Origin: AP-15 sp050729795
GTDB lineage: Bacteria > Pseudomonadota > Alphaproteobacteria > ATCC43930 > CGMCC-115725
Length of the DNA stretch: 64,000 nucleotides
Direction: 5' to 3'
NCBI GenBank assembly: GCA_050729795.1
Contig: JBOHME010000007.1
Coordinates: 14,150 to 78,149 of the forward strand
In this document: piece after piece, positions 9,501 to 18,900 of the stretch
Layout: each line of letters starts with the position of its first letter
How positions within the stretch are numbered: position 1 is the first letter of the stretch
Notes under the pieces: model-generated
The model's database searches: none
What the model was told of the DNA's origin: nothing
Seen by the model: only the letters and a program-made list of their open reading frames with translations
Made by a program: the position numbers and the translations under genes

Positions 9501-12500
9501 GCTCGCCCGGATCCACATCCGTGAGCTGGGCAACCGATCGTTCTGGCTGCGCATCACGGCTCAATTCCTCGACGATCCGATCGATGATCCCGCTCAAGGT
9601 CTTGGCCCCGGCGATCTTTTCCATCAGCCCGTCGCCGCGGTCGGGGTCGGCGCCGATCACGGATTGCTGGAAATTGCTAAGGATTTCCACCCGCTTGATC
9701 GAGTCGATGCCGAGATCGGCTTCGAGATCGAGGTCCAAATCCAGCATGTCAGCCGGATATCCGGTGCGTTCGCTGACGATGTCGAGCAGGCGCGAGGTGA
9801 TCTGGGTCGCGTCCGAAGCTATCGGCGTCCCGATCGGCGGTTCTTCGACCGGAAGCGGACGAACGAGGAGCGCCGAGCCGACCTGCTGCGGATCGGAAGT
9901 CACCGGCTTCCGGTCGGGCGCACCCGACCCGTGCTCAGCATTCGGGAAAGCGGCAGCTGCCGAAGTCGGCTGGTAAACGAATGGTTCGGCAAAGAAGGGA
10001 TCGGGCCTCGACAGAGCGGCGGCAGGCAGCGGATCGAACGCGGCATCGCCCGAGACACTCCGCAGGTAGCTCAGCATGACACTCTTTTGAACATCGAGAA
10101 AACGCGCCATCAGCTGTTGAAACTGGGCCATAGCCGCAGGGATCTGACCGCTCGGGACAGCGCTTAGCGCGTCGATTGGAGGCACCGGGGCGCTCGGCAG
10201 CGCCGCCGGGAGCTCGTCGAACCCGCGCCGCGTCGGCAATTCCCCATTGCCAGGGGCAGGTCGTGCAGCGGAGAGCGTGACCGGCGACCCGTTCGGTTGG
10301 TCGAACTTCTGCGATGGCAAGGCTGAAACGATCCCTTGATTATTGATGGCGGCCGGATTGATGGGGGTCGGATTGATGGAGACCGGATTGATGGAGACCG
10401 GCTTTTTGGTCTCGTCCACGGGCTTGGCGCGGCCGCCATTGACGAGCCACACCGTCGGGGGAAGCTGCTTTGGCTGCGTCTCGCCAGCCAGAGCGTCGAG
10501 GTCCAAGCTATCGACCGACCTGCCCCGATAGAGCCGGTCGAGGTTAACCGACACGCCGTGCACGGCAAGCTGTCCCAGCAGATGGACTAGCTGCACCAGA
10601 CCGGAACGCCCGCTCTGGTCCGAGGCGACCGCCAGCTTGGGGCGGTCCCCCAATATTTGATCGACGAGCCCGGTGAGGATATTCCGCGGCCCTACCTCGA
10701 CAAAGATCCGCGCGCCGGCGGCATACATCGCCTCGATTTCTCTCATAAACTCAACCGGGCGCACCAGGTGCTCGACCAGCTGTGCTGCAATCGCGGCAGG
10801 GTCGGCCGGATAAGGGCTCGCTGTCGTATTGGAGAAAACCGTGATCCGAGGTTCAGCAAGCTCGACCGTGGAAAGAAACTCGGCCAGACGTTTTTGGGCG
10901 GGAGCTACGATCGGGGAGTGGAAGGCGCAGGCGACCGGGATAACGCGCGCCGTCAATCCCTGAGCGGAAATATGCTCAACTGCCCTCTCGATGGCCGCGC
11001 GCGACCCGGAAATGACGGTCTGCTTGGGGGCGTTAGCGTTCGCCACTTGCACGCCGGTGATGCCGGCAAGGCTCTGCGATACGGTTTTCGCCTCGGCCTC
11101 GACCGCCGCCATCATGCCTGGCTCGTCGCCTGCCGCCTCGACGATAAAACGGCCTCTTGCCTCGGACAGCGCGATCAGCACCTTATCGCTGAATGCTCCT
11201 GCCGCGGCGAGAGCGACGTATTCTCCATAACTGTGTCCGGCGACAAAATCCGGCTGCAAACCCAATGATTGCAATGTGCGGAAGATCGCCAGATCCGCCA
11301 CTCCAATAGCCGGCTGGGCGATATTGGTCTGGGTCAGCGCCTGCTGCTGCGCACGTGCTTCTTCCGGGGTGAAGCTGGACGGCGGGAAGATATACGAGCT
11401 CAAAGCTCTGGCCAGTTTGCCGGTGAGAACCTGATCGCCGAGATCGAACAGTTCGCGCGCCTCGTGAAATTGGATCGCGAGGTCGCGCACCATGTGAGGG
11501 TATTGCGCGCCCTGACCGGAAAAGAGGAACGCCAGCTTGGCGGGTTGGTGCTCCTGTCGAGCCAGCGGATGCTCTGAAAAGTAAACGCCTCTGGGATCGT
11601 TGATCAGGCGCGTCTCGGGATTGCCCAGTGCTCGCCGCGCCGAGGAGAGTTTGTGCTTGAGATCGTCCAAAGACGTTGCGATCACGGCCAGCCGCAGTGG
11701 CACAGCGCCATTTCCCGCGGATTTCAGCCCGCTCGTTTGCGATACCGTAAAGGCAAGGTCACAAAGCCTCAGTCGTGCGCCGGAGGTGAGGACCTTCTCG
11801 CACGGCTCGATCGCCGCGAGCACCGCCTGACGAGAAGGCCCCTGCCACAGGAAAAGCTCGCTCGGCCAGCGCTGATAGGGCCCTGGCCGCGACGGGATCC
11901 GGTCCGCAAAATATTCTTCAAGGGCGACGTGGAAGTTGGTGCCGCCAAAACCAAAGGCGCTGACCCCGGCCCGCCGTGGATGACCCTCGCCGCCGTTCAG
12001 CCACGGCCGCGGCTCCGCGTTGACAAAAAACGGCGTCGTTGAAAACTTGACGCTCTGGTTTGGTCTTTCGACGCCCAACGTCGGCGGCAACACCCTGTGG
12101 TACAGCGCCAGCGCCGCCTTGACGAGGCCGGCCGCCCCGGCGGTGCATTTCGTATGCCCGATCATCGACTTTACGGAGCCGATGGCGCAGCGCTGGGGCT
12201 GGGCCTCGGCTTCGGTGAACACGTCCGTCAGTGCGCGCACCTCGGCCCGGTCGCCCGCCACGGTTCCGGTTCCGTGGGCTTCGATCAATCCGACCGTCGC
12301 CGGTGAGAAATTGGCCTTGGCATAAGCCCGCCGCAACGCCCGTGCCTGACCCTCCGGGCGCGGTGCCGTCAATCCCTTATCTCTGCCGTCGCTAGAGCTG
12401 CCGATCCCCTTGATCAGGGCGTAAATGCGATCGCCGTCGCGCTCCGCATCCGCCAGCCGTTTCAAGACCAGGATCGCCAGGCCCTCGCTGATGACGATGC

Positions 12501-15375
12501 CATCGGCGCTGTCATCAAAGGTGCGGCATCGGCCGCGCGGCGACAATGCCTTGGTCTTGCTGAAACACAAATAAGTGAAAGGGTTCTGCATGGTGTCGAC
12601 GCCGCCGACGATCACCATGTCGCTGGTCCGCGCCTCGAGCTCGTTGACCGCGAGAGACACCGCGGCGAGTGAAGAAGCGCAGGCGGCATCGACGGTATAG
12701 TTGGTTCCGCCCAAATCAAAGCGGTTGGCAACCCGTCCGGCCGAGACGTTGGTCAGAATTCCCGCGAATGAATCTTCGGTCCATTCCGGGAGCGCGTCGT
12801 CCAACCGGTCCACCAGAGCCGGAGTACGTCCGCGGAGCTCGGGCAGGCGTTCGAGGTTGGGAAGAAAGGCGCGGCTGCCGTACCCCAGCCCGAGATCGGC
12901 GGCACCGCCGCCCGAGCCGAGGATCACCGAGGTCCGCTCGCGCGGGAACGGACGATCGGCATAGCCGGCATCCTCGAGCGCCGCGCGCACGACTTCGAGG
13001 GTCAGAAGCTGCGCCGGCTCAATCGAGCGCAAGCTCGCCGGGGGCATCCCGTATTGCATCGGATCAAACGGGATTTCGCCGATAAAGCCACCCCATTTGG
13101 AGTAGATCTTGTCCCGCGCCTTTGGATCGGCGTCAAAATAGAGTTCCCAATTCCATCGATCCTTTGGGATCTCGGTGATTGCGTCCACCTTGTCGAGGAT
13201 GTTCTCCCAATATTCCTGCAAGTCCCCGGCTTTTGGCAGCAGACACGCCATGCCAACGATGGCGATATCCGCAGGCGCAGCTACCTCTTCGGCAACCCTG
13301 ACCCGTGCGGGCTGCTGCGAAGGCGCCGGCAGCCGGCTCGAACCGGCCACCGCCACGTCATGGTGCAATGCCTCGATCGTGCAGGTCTGGCTCCGCATCG
13401 TCGCGACCTGGCCGATCATGTACATGCCCTGCGCGGCCTGCTGATCCTCGGCTAAGCTGACGAACCTGCGTGCGTCGAGCTCGGCTGCGGTCTTCGGGTC
13501 GCGAACGATGCCTTTGGACGCGACCCGCAGCCGGCCCAGGTTGAGCTCCTCCAAAGTAAAGCGCGTCTCTTCCGCGGACCGTCCCAATGCCGAGAGCCGG
13601 CGCTTCTCCTGCATGAATGTCGCGGCAAAGCCCGTGTCGGCGCATCGCGTCGCGTGCCCGACACCGCTTTCCAGAAGAACCGTGCGCGCACATTTCAGGG
13701 CTTGCTCCTGAAAGCCTTTCACGATGGCTCCAGCAGCCACTGCCTCCTCGGTAAACAGATAAGCGGTGCCGAGCAGCACGCCAATGCGAACTCCCTGCTC
13801 CGCCAACGGCGCTGCCATTGCCGCAACCATTGCGGCCGACGCGGCATCGTGAATGCCCCCGGCAAACACGACATGATAGTCCTGCGTCTTCAGAGCGCCG
13901 GGCAGAGCGCCGCGAACGGCTTCGAGCAGCATGTCGATCATCTGCTCCCACAGCACAAAGCTGGTGCGCGGCCCGACATGCCCGCCGCATTCGCGGCCCT
14001 CAAAGACAAACCGGCTCGCACCCTGTTCCAGGAAGATTTTCAGCAATCCCGGTGACGGCACGTGCAGATAGGTTGGAATCCCGTGCTGCAGCAAAGCGCG
14101 CGCCTGGTCCGGTCTGCCTCCGGCGATCAAGGCAAAGGGCGGTCGGTGGTTCAGGATTGCCGCTAATTGCTCTTGCCGAAGTTCCGGAGGCACAAAGCCG
14201 AGGATACCGACGCCCCAGGGCTGCGAGCCAAGCCGCTCCCGGGTTTCAGCAAGCAGCGTATTGACCTCGGGCCCGCGCATTAGCGCCAGCGCCAGGAACG
14301 GGAGCGCGCCTCCCGCGGCGACGCGGGCGGCGAATTCAGGCACATCGCTGACGCGCGTCATCGGCCCCTGAAGGATGGGATAGCGGGTGCCGTGGGACCG
14401 CGCCAGCGGCGCCTCTGCATCCAGGGGCCGCAGATTGTAGGCCACCCGACAATGAGCCTCGACGGCCTGGCGGATGGTCCTGAGGATGCCGCCCACTGTG
14501 CTGCTATTTTTGGCAAGCGGCGCGGCAAGAGCTGCGTCCTGCCCCAGAACCAATAGATCCTGATCGGCGTCATCCCAACCAATTCTGGCGGCTATTGCCC
14601 GCCGCCAATCGGCCAAGATGCCTGCGCGAGGCCCCTCCAGCGCGGCGAGACGGTGCTCGACCTTGCGCAGTTCTTCCACTGCCCGGCTGCTCGGCCTGAA
14701 ATAGACGCGGTAGGCCTGGCCGAGGGGTGTGCCCAAGCAGACCGTGTCGCTGCCGTCCATGCCGGCGATCCTGGCTCTTACCGCGTCACTGAGCGGCGAT
14801 TCCGGGGTCAATGCCACTTGGCTGTCGAGGACCACGCCCGCCGCCCCGGCCGCAGCGCAGGCCGCAGCAGTGTGCGGCCCAATGCCACCCTGTGCCCAAA
14901 TCGGCAGACGCAGTTGCGCCAAGAAATGCTGGACCAAAATAAATGTAGTCTCTTCAGACACCCGTCCGCCGGCCTCGTGCCCCTTCGCGATCACACCATC
15001 GGCCCCGATGTCCTGCGCTGTTAGCGCCTGCTCCAGGCAATTGGCCTCCAACAGAACCGAGACGCCTTTGTCGTGAAAGACGCCAACCAAAGACCGTAAA
15101 ATCTGAGAATTTGTCGATGTGAGTATCGCGAGCTTTAACTGAGCGGGCAGCTCCGCTATCAGCTTGGCCGCCAGATCCGACGGTGCGCCGTCGATCTTGA
15201 CGCCAAAATCGGAGTTGGCGGTGCGCGCCAATCGGCTCAGCGCCTGCCACGCTTTCCACTGATCTTTTGCATATTCAAGATCGAGGATCCCGAGTCCTCC
15301 GGCCTGACTTGCGGCGATCGCCGTGGAAGCTTCGATCAGTCCAGGCAAGTTCAGGACGGCAACTCCAAATCCCAT
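6541..15375 (-). CDS. Large iterative PKS / PUFA-like synthase: (NMO)2-KS-AT-ACP-ACP-KR-DH
   Basis: 2944 residues, starting at an ATG with a perfect AAGGAGG site 6 bases upstream. Domains: a first nitronate-monooxygenase-like TIM barrel (about 1-220), which has EAGGR with Arg138 in place of the usual His; a second such barrel (about 325-610), with YPILQGPM and ECGGH including His466; ketosynthase (about 700-1150; Cys899, EAHGTGT, GHTKCTAG); acyltransferase (about 1280-1580; GQGAQ, Ser1382 in GHSYGEY, CAFHSP as in malonyl-specific enzymes); a Pro/Ala-rich linker; two ACPs (Ser1892 and Ser2012, both GIDSIKR); ketoreductase (about 2150-2620; GGARGI, SMAG, Tyr2548 in GDYAAAN); and C-terminal dehydratase (His2676 in DDHRLDGRPVFP). 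PfaD-type enoyl reductases of PUFA synthases belong to the same barrel family, so an in-cis enoyl reductase is the likely role of the barrels. First gene of the operon. Confidence 0.92.
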   Translation of the reverse strand: MGFGVAVLNLPGLIEASTAIAASQAGGLGILDLEYAKDQWKAWQALSRLARTANSDFGVKIDGAPSDLAAKLIAELPAQLKLAILTSTNSQILRSLVGVFHDKGVSVLLEANCLEQALTAQDIGADGVIAKGHEAGGRVSEETTFILVQHFLAQLRLPIWAQGGIGPHTAAACAAAGAAGVVLDSQVALTPESPLSDAVRARIAGMDGSDTVCLGTPLGQAYRVYFRPSSRAVEELRKVEHRLAALEGPRAGILADWRRAIAARIGWDDADQDLLVLGQDAALAAPLAKNSSTVGGILRTIRQAVEAHCRVAYNLRPLDAEAPLARSHGTRYPILQGPMTRVSDVPEFAARVAAGGALPFLALALMRGPEVNTLLAETRERLGSQPWGVGILGFVPPELRQEQLAAILNHRPPFALIAGGRPDQARALLQHGIPTYLHVPSPGLLKIFLEQGASRFVFEGRECGGHVGPRTSFVLWEQMIDMLLEAVRGALPGALKTQDYHVVFAGGIHDAASAAMVAAMAAPLAEQGVRIGVLLGTAYLFTEEAVAAGAIVKGFQEQALKCARTVLLESGVGHATRCADTGFAATFMQEKRRLSALGRSAEETRFTLEELNLGRLRVASKGIVRDPKTAAELDARRFVSLAEDQQAAQGMYMIGQVATMRSQTCTIEALHHDVAVAGSSRLPAPSQQPARVRVAEEVAAPADIAIVGMACLLPKAGDLQEYWENILDKVDAITEIPKDRWNWELYFDADPKARDKIYSKWGGFIGEIPFDPMQYGMPPASLRSIEPAQLLTLEVVRAALEDAGYADRPFPRERTSVILGSGGGAADLGLGYGSRAFLPNLERLPELRGRTPALVDRLDDALPEWTEDSFAGILTNVSAGRVANRFDLGGTNYTVDAACASSLAAVSLAVNELEARTSDMVIVGGVDTMQNPFTYLCFSKTKALSPRGRCRTFDDSADGIVISEGLAILVLKRLADAERDGDRIYALIKGIGSSSDGRDKGLTAPRPEGQARALRRAYAKANFSPATVGLIEAHGTGTVAGDRAEVRALTDVFTEAEAQPQRCAIGSVKSMIGHTKCTAGAAGLVKAALALYHRVLPPTLGVERPNQSVKFSTTPFFVNAEPRPWLNGGEGHPRRAGVSAFGFGGTNFHVALEEYFADRIPSRPGPYQRWPSELFLWQGPSRQAVLAAIEPCEKVLTSGARLRLCDLAFTVSQTSGLKSAGNGAVPLRLAVIATSLDDLKHKLSSARRALGNPETRLINDPRGVYFSEHPLARQEHQPAKLAFLFSGQGAQYPHMVRDLAIQFHEARELFDLGDQVLTGKLARALSSYIFPPSSFTPEEARAQQQALTQTNIAQPAIGVADLAIFRTLQSLGLQPDFVAGHSYGEYVALAAAGAFSDKVLIALSEARGRFIVEAAGDEPGMMAAVEAEAKTVSQSLAGITGVQVANANAPKQTVISGSRAAIERAVEHISAQGLTARVIPVACAFHSPIVAPAQKRLAEFLSTVELAEPRITVFSNTTASPYPADPAAIAAQLVEHLVRPVEFMREIEAMYAAGARIFVEVGPRNILTGLVDQILGDRPKLAVASDQSGRSGLVQLVHLLGQLAVHGVSVNLDRLYRGRSVDSLDLDALAGETQPKQLPPTVWLVNGGRAKPVDETKKPVSINPVSINPTPINPAAINNQGIVSALPSQKFDQPNGSPVTLSAARPAPGNGELPTRRGFDELPAALPSAPVPPIDALSAVPSGQIPAAMAQFQQLMARFLDVQKSVMLSYLRSVSGDAAFDPLPAAALSRPDPFFAEPFVYQPTSAAAAFPNAEHGSGAPDRKPVTSDPQQVGSALLVRPLPVEEPPIGTPIASDATQITSRLLDIVSERTGYPADMLDLDLDLEADLGIDSIKRVEILSNFQQSVIGADPDRGDGLMEKIAGAKTLSGIIDRIVEELSRDAQPERSVAQLTDVDPGERSAASIARPVPDENLADPEQITARLLAIVSERTGYPSEMLDLDLDLEADLGIDSIKRVEILGNLQQSLSEAGPGLNEGSMEQLAGVKTLRGVVGLIVQQMEPANAADEAGATTADKEPIGQAAAPTTASAPADRITDIAAESRIKRFTLAAVDAPLRKTVSTRATRRVILLTEDELGVAKALSASLVAEDHQVAMLRAGRGARILEQGSYEADLGSPQAVGELVEAIHQAQGPLGGIVHLLALHKAADAPTMDLGRWRESLRLETKGLFHLAKAASADLQQAARDGGACLIAATQMGGAFGITMPSDMDGYFAGQGGVVGLTKTIALEWPSVRVKVVDLNPREPAAALAGHLLSECMAADDRVEVGYNGDRRVVIEPQHAPLLATEPTALDLGPSSVLLITGGARGITARVGGELAAQFQPTLVLAGRSPLPQHEEATETAGLTSPKEIKAALIEQLRAQGQAVTPARVEDAYARLRAQREIKNNLAALRRAGAKAHYYSVDVRDEAAFGGLIDEIYRSFGRLDGVIHGAGVIEDKLIRDKTPESFDRVFDTKADSAFILSQKLRPEQLKFLVFFGSMAGRFGNPGQGDYAAANEVLNKLAAQLDGRWPGRVVSINWGPWDAEGMVLPEIRQQFAARGVELIPEPVGLHHFGQELHRGRKGEAEVVIGGVTWQPSKTELTRPLQIFPLLKRLQVSRTNGSVELVRKLEITYDRYLDDHRLDGRPVFPLVMATELMAEVAAQGWPDFQVARVRDLFVLQGIVLQDEAATVRVLGKLLPPAGDDSLSLAVEIVATERPHRAHYRAVVDLVRHLPEPPPFEPLSRTDGHPLAMGLSEMYEQWLFHGPLFQGLRRIDHISEHGVTAALASSSPMGWISDASGESWLIDPLMLDGGFQLIILWTREHWDMTTLPSRFGAYRRFATEPTKTVRCEVRIRPNSGSQTVHADMVFINTQGRVIGIMEDAEGSCTRALNRLVGNHPDVMFDRSQP
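9321..9800 (-). repeat. 360-bp-period duplication encoding the tandem ACPs
   Basis: The sequence around 9321-9440 and that around 9681-9800 match closely at an offset of exactly 360 bases. They include an identical stretch coding the acidic ACP helix DLDLDLEADLGIDSIKR. The repeat marks a recent internal duplication of one ACP module. It could also be a place where ACP number changes by recombination. Confidence 0.85.
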
Positions 15376-15971
15376 TGTAGCCTCCTTGAGCCGTTCCGTT
15401 GCCAGGAGCGGATGTCATGAACGAAGCGGAGGCCTATTCCCCGCTCCAGGGTTGCGCCGATATTTTCAAGTTGCCATAAATCGTAGATAAACGTCAACTC
15501 GTCAAACGCGCGTCACTGATTAACCTTTGCACCCCTAGTTTCGGGCGCAGAACAGCGCGGTTTATATCGTGTTGAGCAAGCGCGACCCCGCACAATCGAC
15601 CGGCAGTCGGCTAGCGCCCCGTTCTATCGATCCATCGGCTAGCAGGATTGCCATGTCGATGCGGCGTGGCCGGCCCGGAGGCTGACGCTCGGTGATGCAT
15701 GCTGCGGCGCGCTTATGGTCAAAATTCGCATTGCGGTCGTGCCCCAGGTTCGCCTTCCGGTAGCGGTGGGTATTCGGATCAAGCGGTGCTCTCGGATTAA
15801 TCATTCCAACCATGCGCTCGCCGCTAACTTCGGAGCCTCAGCCCAGCGAAAAGAGCATCGCTCGCGTGATGCGATTTTTCCCGATCGAGCGCCGGAAGGA
15901 ATGTGGGTGCCGGCGCCGACCCGCCCACGCCTGCACTTTTTGCCGGCGGCTGAGACACCGGCGGGGCAAGC
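15376..15971. other. Intergenic region upstream of the PKS operon
   Basis: About 600 bases lie between the PKS start and the 3' end of the RND gene, both on the minus strand. The part nearest the PKS (15455-15530) is clearly more A+T rich than its surroundings and is the likely promoter. A short minus reading frame at 15562-15813 has no recognisable protein features and is not called as a gene. Confidence 0.6.
15492..15505 (-). promoter_or_regulatory. Double TTGACG motif in the PKS promoter region
   Basis: Read on the minus strand, two copies of TTGACG stand two bases apart (TTGACGAGTTGACG), followed by A+T-rich sequence with TACGAT and TTTATGG. Either copy could be a -35 element, though no -10 hexamer at ideal spacing is obvious, or the pair could be a direct-repeat binding site. 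It lies about 115 bases upstream of the PKS start codon. Confidence 0.3.
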
Positions 15972-18900
15972 TCACCCGGGGCGGTATTGCCGGCGGCGTT
16001 GCGCCGACAACCGGAACCGATCGAGATAAAGATAGATCACCGGGGTCGTATAGAGCGTCAGCACCTGGCTGACGATCAACCCGCCGACAATCGAGATGCC
16101 GAGCGGTCGGCGCAACTCGGCGCCCTCGCCAAACGCGATCGCCAACGGTACGGCACCAAACATCGCGGCCAGTGTCGTCATCATGATCGGCCGAAACCGC
16201 TTCAGGCACGCCTGATAAATCGCCTCGCGCGAACCGAGGCCCAGGTTGCGCTCGGCGTCGAGCGCAAAATCGATCATGATGATCGCGTTCTTCATCACGA
16301 TCCCGATCAGCAATATCACGCCGATCAGCGCGATGATGTTGAACTCGCTGTGGGTTGCGACAAGCGCCAGCACGGCGCCGGCCCCCGCTGACGGCAATGT
16401 GGATAGGATTGTGATCGGGTGCAGGCAGCTCTCGTAAAGCACCCCCAATACGATGTAAACCGTCAGCACGGCGGCGGCTATCAGGTACAGCTCGTTGCCG
16501 AGAGCATCGCGAAACGCCCTCGCAGTACCTTGGAAGCCCCCATGGATCGATGCGGGCAGCCCAAGCTGGCGCACCTGGGTTGAGATTGCCGCAGTCGCTT
16601 CGCCGAGCGAGGCGCCCGGCGCCAGGTTGAACGAAATCGTCGCGGCAACGGAAAGATTCTGGTGATTGACCGCGAGCGGCGTATTGCTCGCGGCAAAATT
16701 GGCGACAGCGGAAAGCGGCACCATGGTCTCTGCCGCAGTGCTGACCGCCGCACCGGTCGAGGTGGCGCCGCGTCCGGTGTTGGCGAGCGAGTTGTTCGCC
16801 TGATTGCGTGCGGTGTCGCTTGCGATTGCGCTGGCGCTGGGACCGGTGTTGGTCGCCGGGCTGCCGGCGGCCGTGGTCGCGGCGTGGTTGACGTCGGCCG
16901 TGGTCGCGGCGTGGTTGACGCCGGCCGCGGTGCCGTCGTTGCCGATCGTGGTCCCGGGATTGTCGGAAGGCGTGCTGGCCGCGTTGTTGTTGCTCGACGC
17001 CGCCATCACTGTCCCGACCACCGCGTTGGTCGATTGGGTGCCGCTGACGGTTCCGCCGCTGGTGCTGACATAAATATCTTTCAGAATTTCCGGGGTTTGC
17101 CAAAAGCGAGGCGCCACCTCCATCACGACATGGTATTGGTTTTGCGCGGCGTAAATCACCGAGACTTGGCGCTGACCGAAGGCGTCATAGAGCGTGTTGT
17201 CGATTTCGCTGACGTTCAATCCGAGGCGAGCCGCCGTGTTCCGGTCGATGACGAGATCGCTCTCCAGTCCATTCTGCTGCTGATCGAGGTTGACATCGGT
17301 TATCAGAGGGATCTTGCGCAGCGTCGCCTCGACCTTAGGGGCCCATTCGTAGAGCTCGGCGGTATCGTCGGCGAGCAAGGTATATTGATAGGTGGCGTTG
17401 CTGACGCGTGCGCCGACGTGAAGGTCGGTCACCGCGTCGAAGTAGAGTTCAGCGCCCGCCACCTTGTCGAGGACCGGCTTCAGCCGGCGCATCACCTGAT
17501 CCATCGACACCTTGCGCTCGGATAGCGGCTTCAGCACCACGAAAATAAATCCGGAATTGGTCTGGATGCCGCCGGTAAAGGCGTCGACTGTCTCGACTGC
17601 CGGGTCTTGCTGCAGGATTTTGGCAAACTGAACCAGCTTTTGCCGCATTGCCTGGAACGAGATGCTTTGATCGGCCTGGATGCGGCCGGCCAGCAACCCG
17701 TTGTCCTGCGCCGGGATAAATCCTTTTGGAATGATCACGAACTGGTAGCCGGCAAAGGCCAGCGTTCCGATCAGGCTCAACATGATCAGCGCCGGCCATC
17801 GCAACGCCTGGCGCAGCGACTGATCATAGAGCCACAACATTGCGCCGAACGCCCGCCCGCCGATCCGATTTAGCGTACCGGGCGCACCGCTGCGGTCATC
17901 GTGAAGCACGCACGCGCACATCATTGGCGTCGTGGTCAGCGAGACCACGAGCGAAATCGCGATCGCGATGGACAAGGTGGCCGCAAACTCACGCAGCAGC
18001 CGCCCCAGGACGCCTCCCATCAGCAATATCGGAGCGAAGACGGCGATCAATGACAAGCTCATCGCCAGCACGGTGAAGCCGACTTCGCGGGAGCCTTGCA
18101 GCGCCGCCTGTCTGCGGCTCATCCCGGCTTCGATGTGCCGCGTGACGTTTTCAAGCACGACGATCGCATCATCGACGACAAACCCGGTCGAGATTGTTAG
18201 CGCCATCAGCGACAGGTTGTCGAGGCTATACCCCAGAAGGTGCATTGCGCCGAAAGTCCCGATAATAGAGACTGGCACCACGACTGTTGGGATCGAAGCA
18301 GCACGAAAATTTCGCAAAAACAGAAAAACCACCAGGATCACGAGAACCGTGGCGATCACCAAAGTTTGTTGCACATCGTGAACTGAAGCTTTGATCGTCT
18401 TGCTCCGATCCATCGTTAACTCGACCCGGATCGCACGCGGAATCGAGGCTTCGAGCTGCGGCAAAACGGCTTTGACGCGATCGACCGTCTGGATGATGTT
18501 GGCGCCCGGCTGCGGGTAGAGAAACACCAGAACCGCTGGCTGCCCGTTTGAAAGCCCCTCATTTCGCACGTTCTCGACCGAATCGTGCACCTCGGCGACA
18601 TCGGCGAGCCGCACCGGTGCGCCGTTGCGATAGGCGACAATCAACGGGCGGTAATCGGTCGCGCGATCGGCCTGATCATTGGTATAAATCTGGAGCCGAC
18701 GATCGCCAATTTGGAGCGCCCCCTTGGGGCTGTGGGCGTTGGCCGAGGCCAGGGCGGCGCGCACGTCTTCGAGCCCGATCCCGTATTTGAACAGCGCAAG
18801 AGGGTTCAGTTCGACGCGCACCGCCGGCAGCGAGCTGCCGCTGACCACCACTTGGCCGATGCCTCCGATCTGCGACAACGCCTGTTGCACCGTTGTCGAT

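Noticed and set aside
15562..15813. Minus-strand 83-residue frame in front of the PKS operon
   Set aside because: No ribosome-binding site or conserved feature; treated as intergenic.
15838..17103. Minus-strand 421-residue frame
   Set aside because: Off-frame reading of the RND gene, dominated by Arg/Gln/His from its low-complexity insertion.
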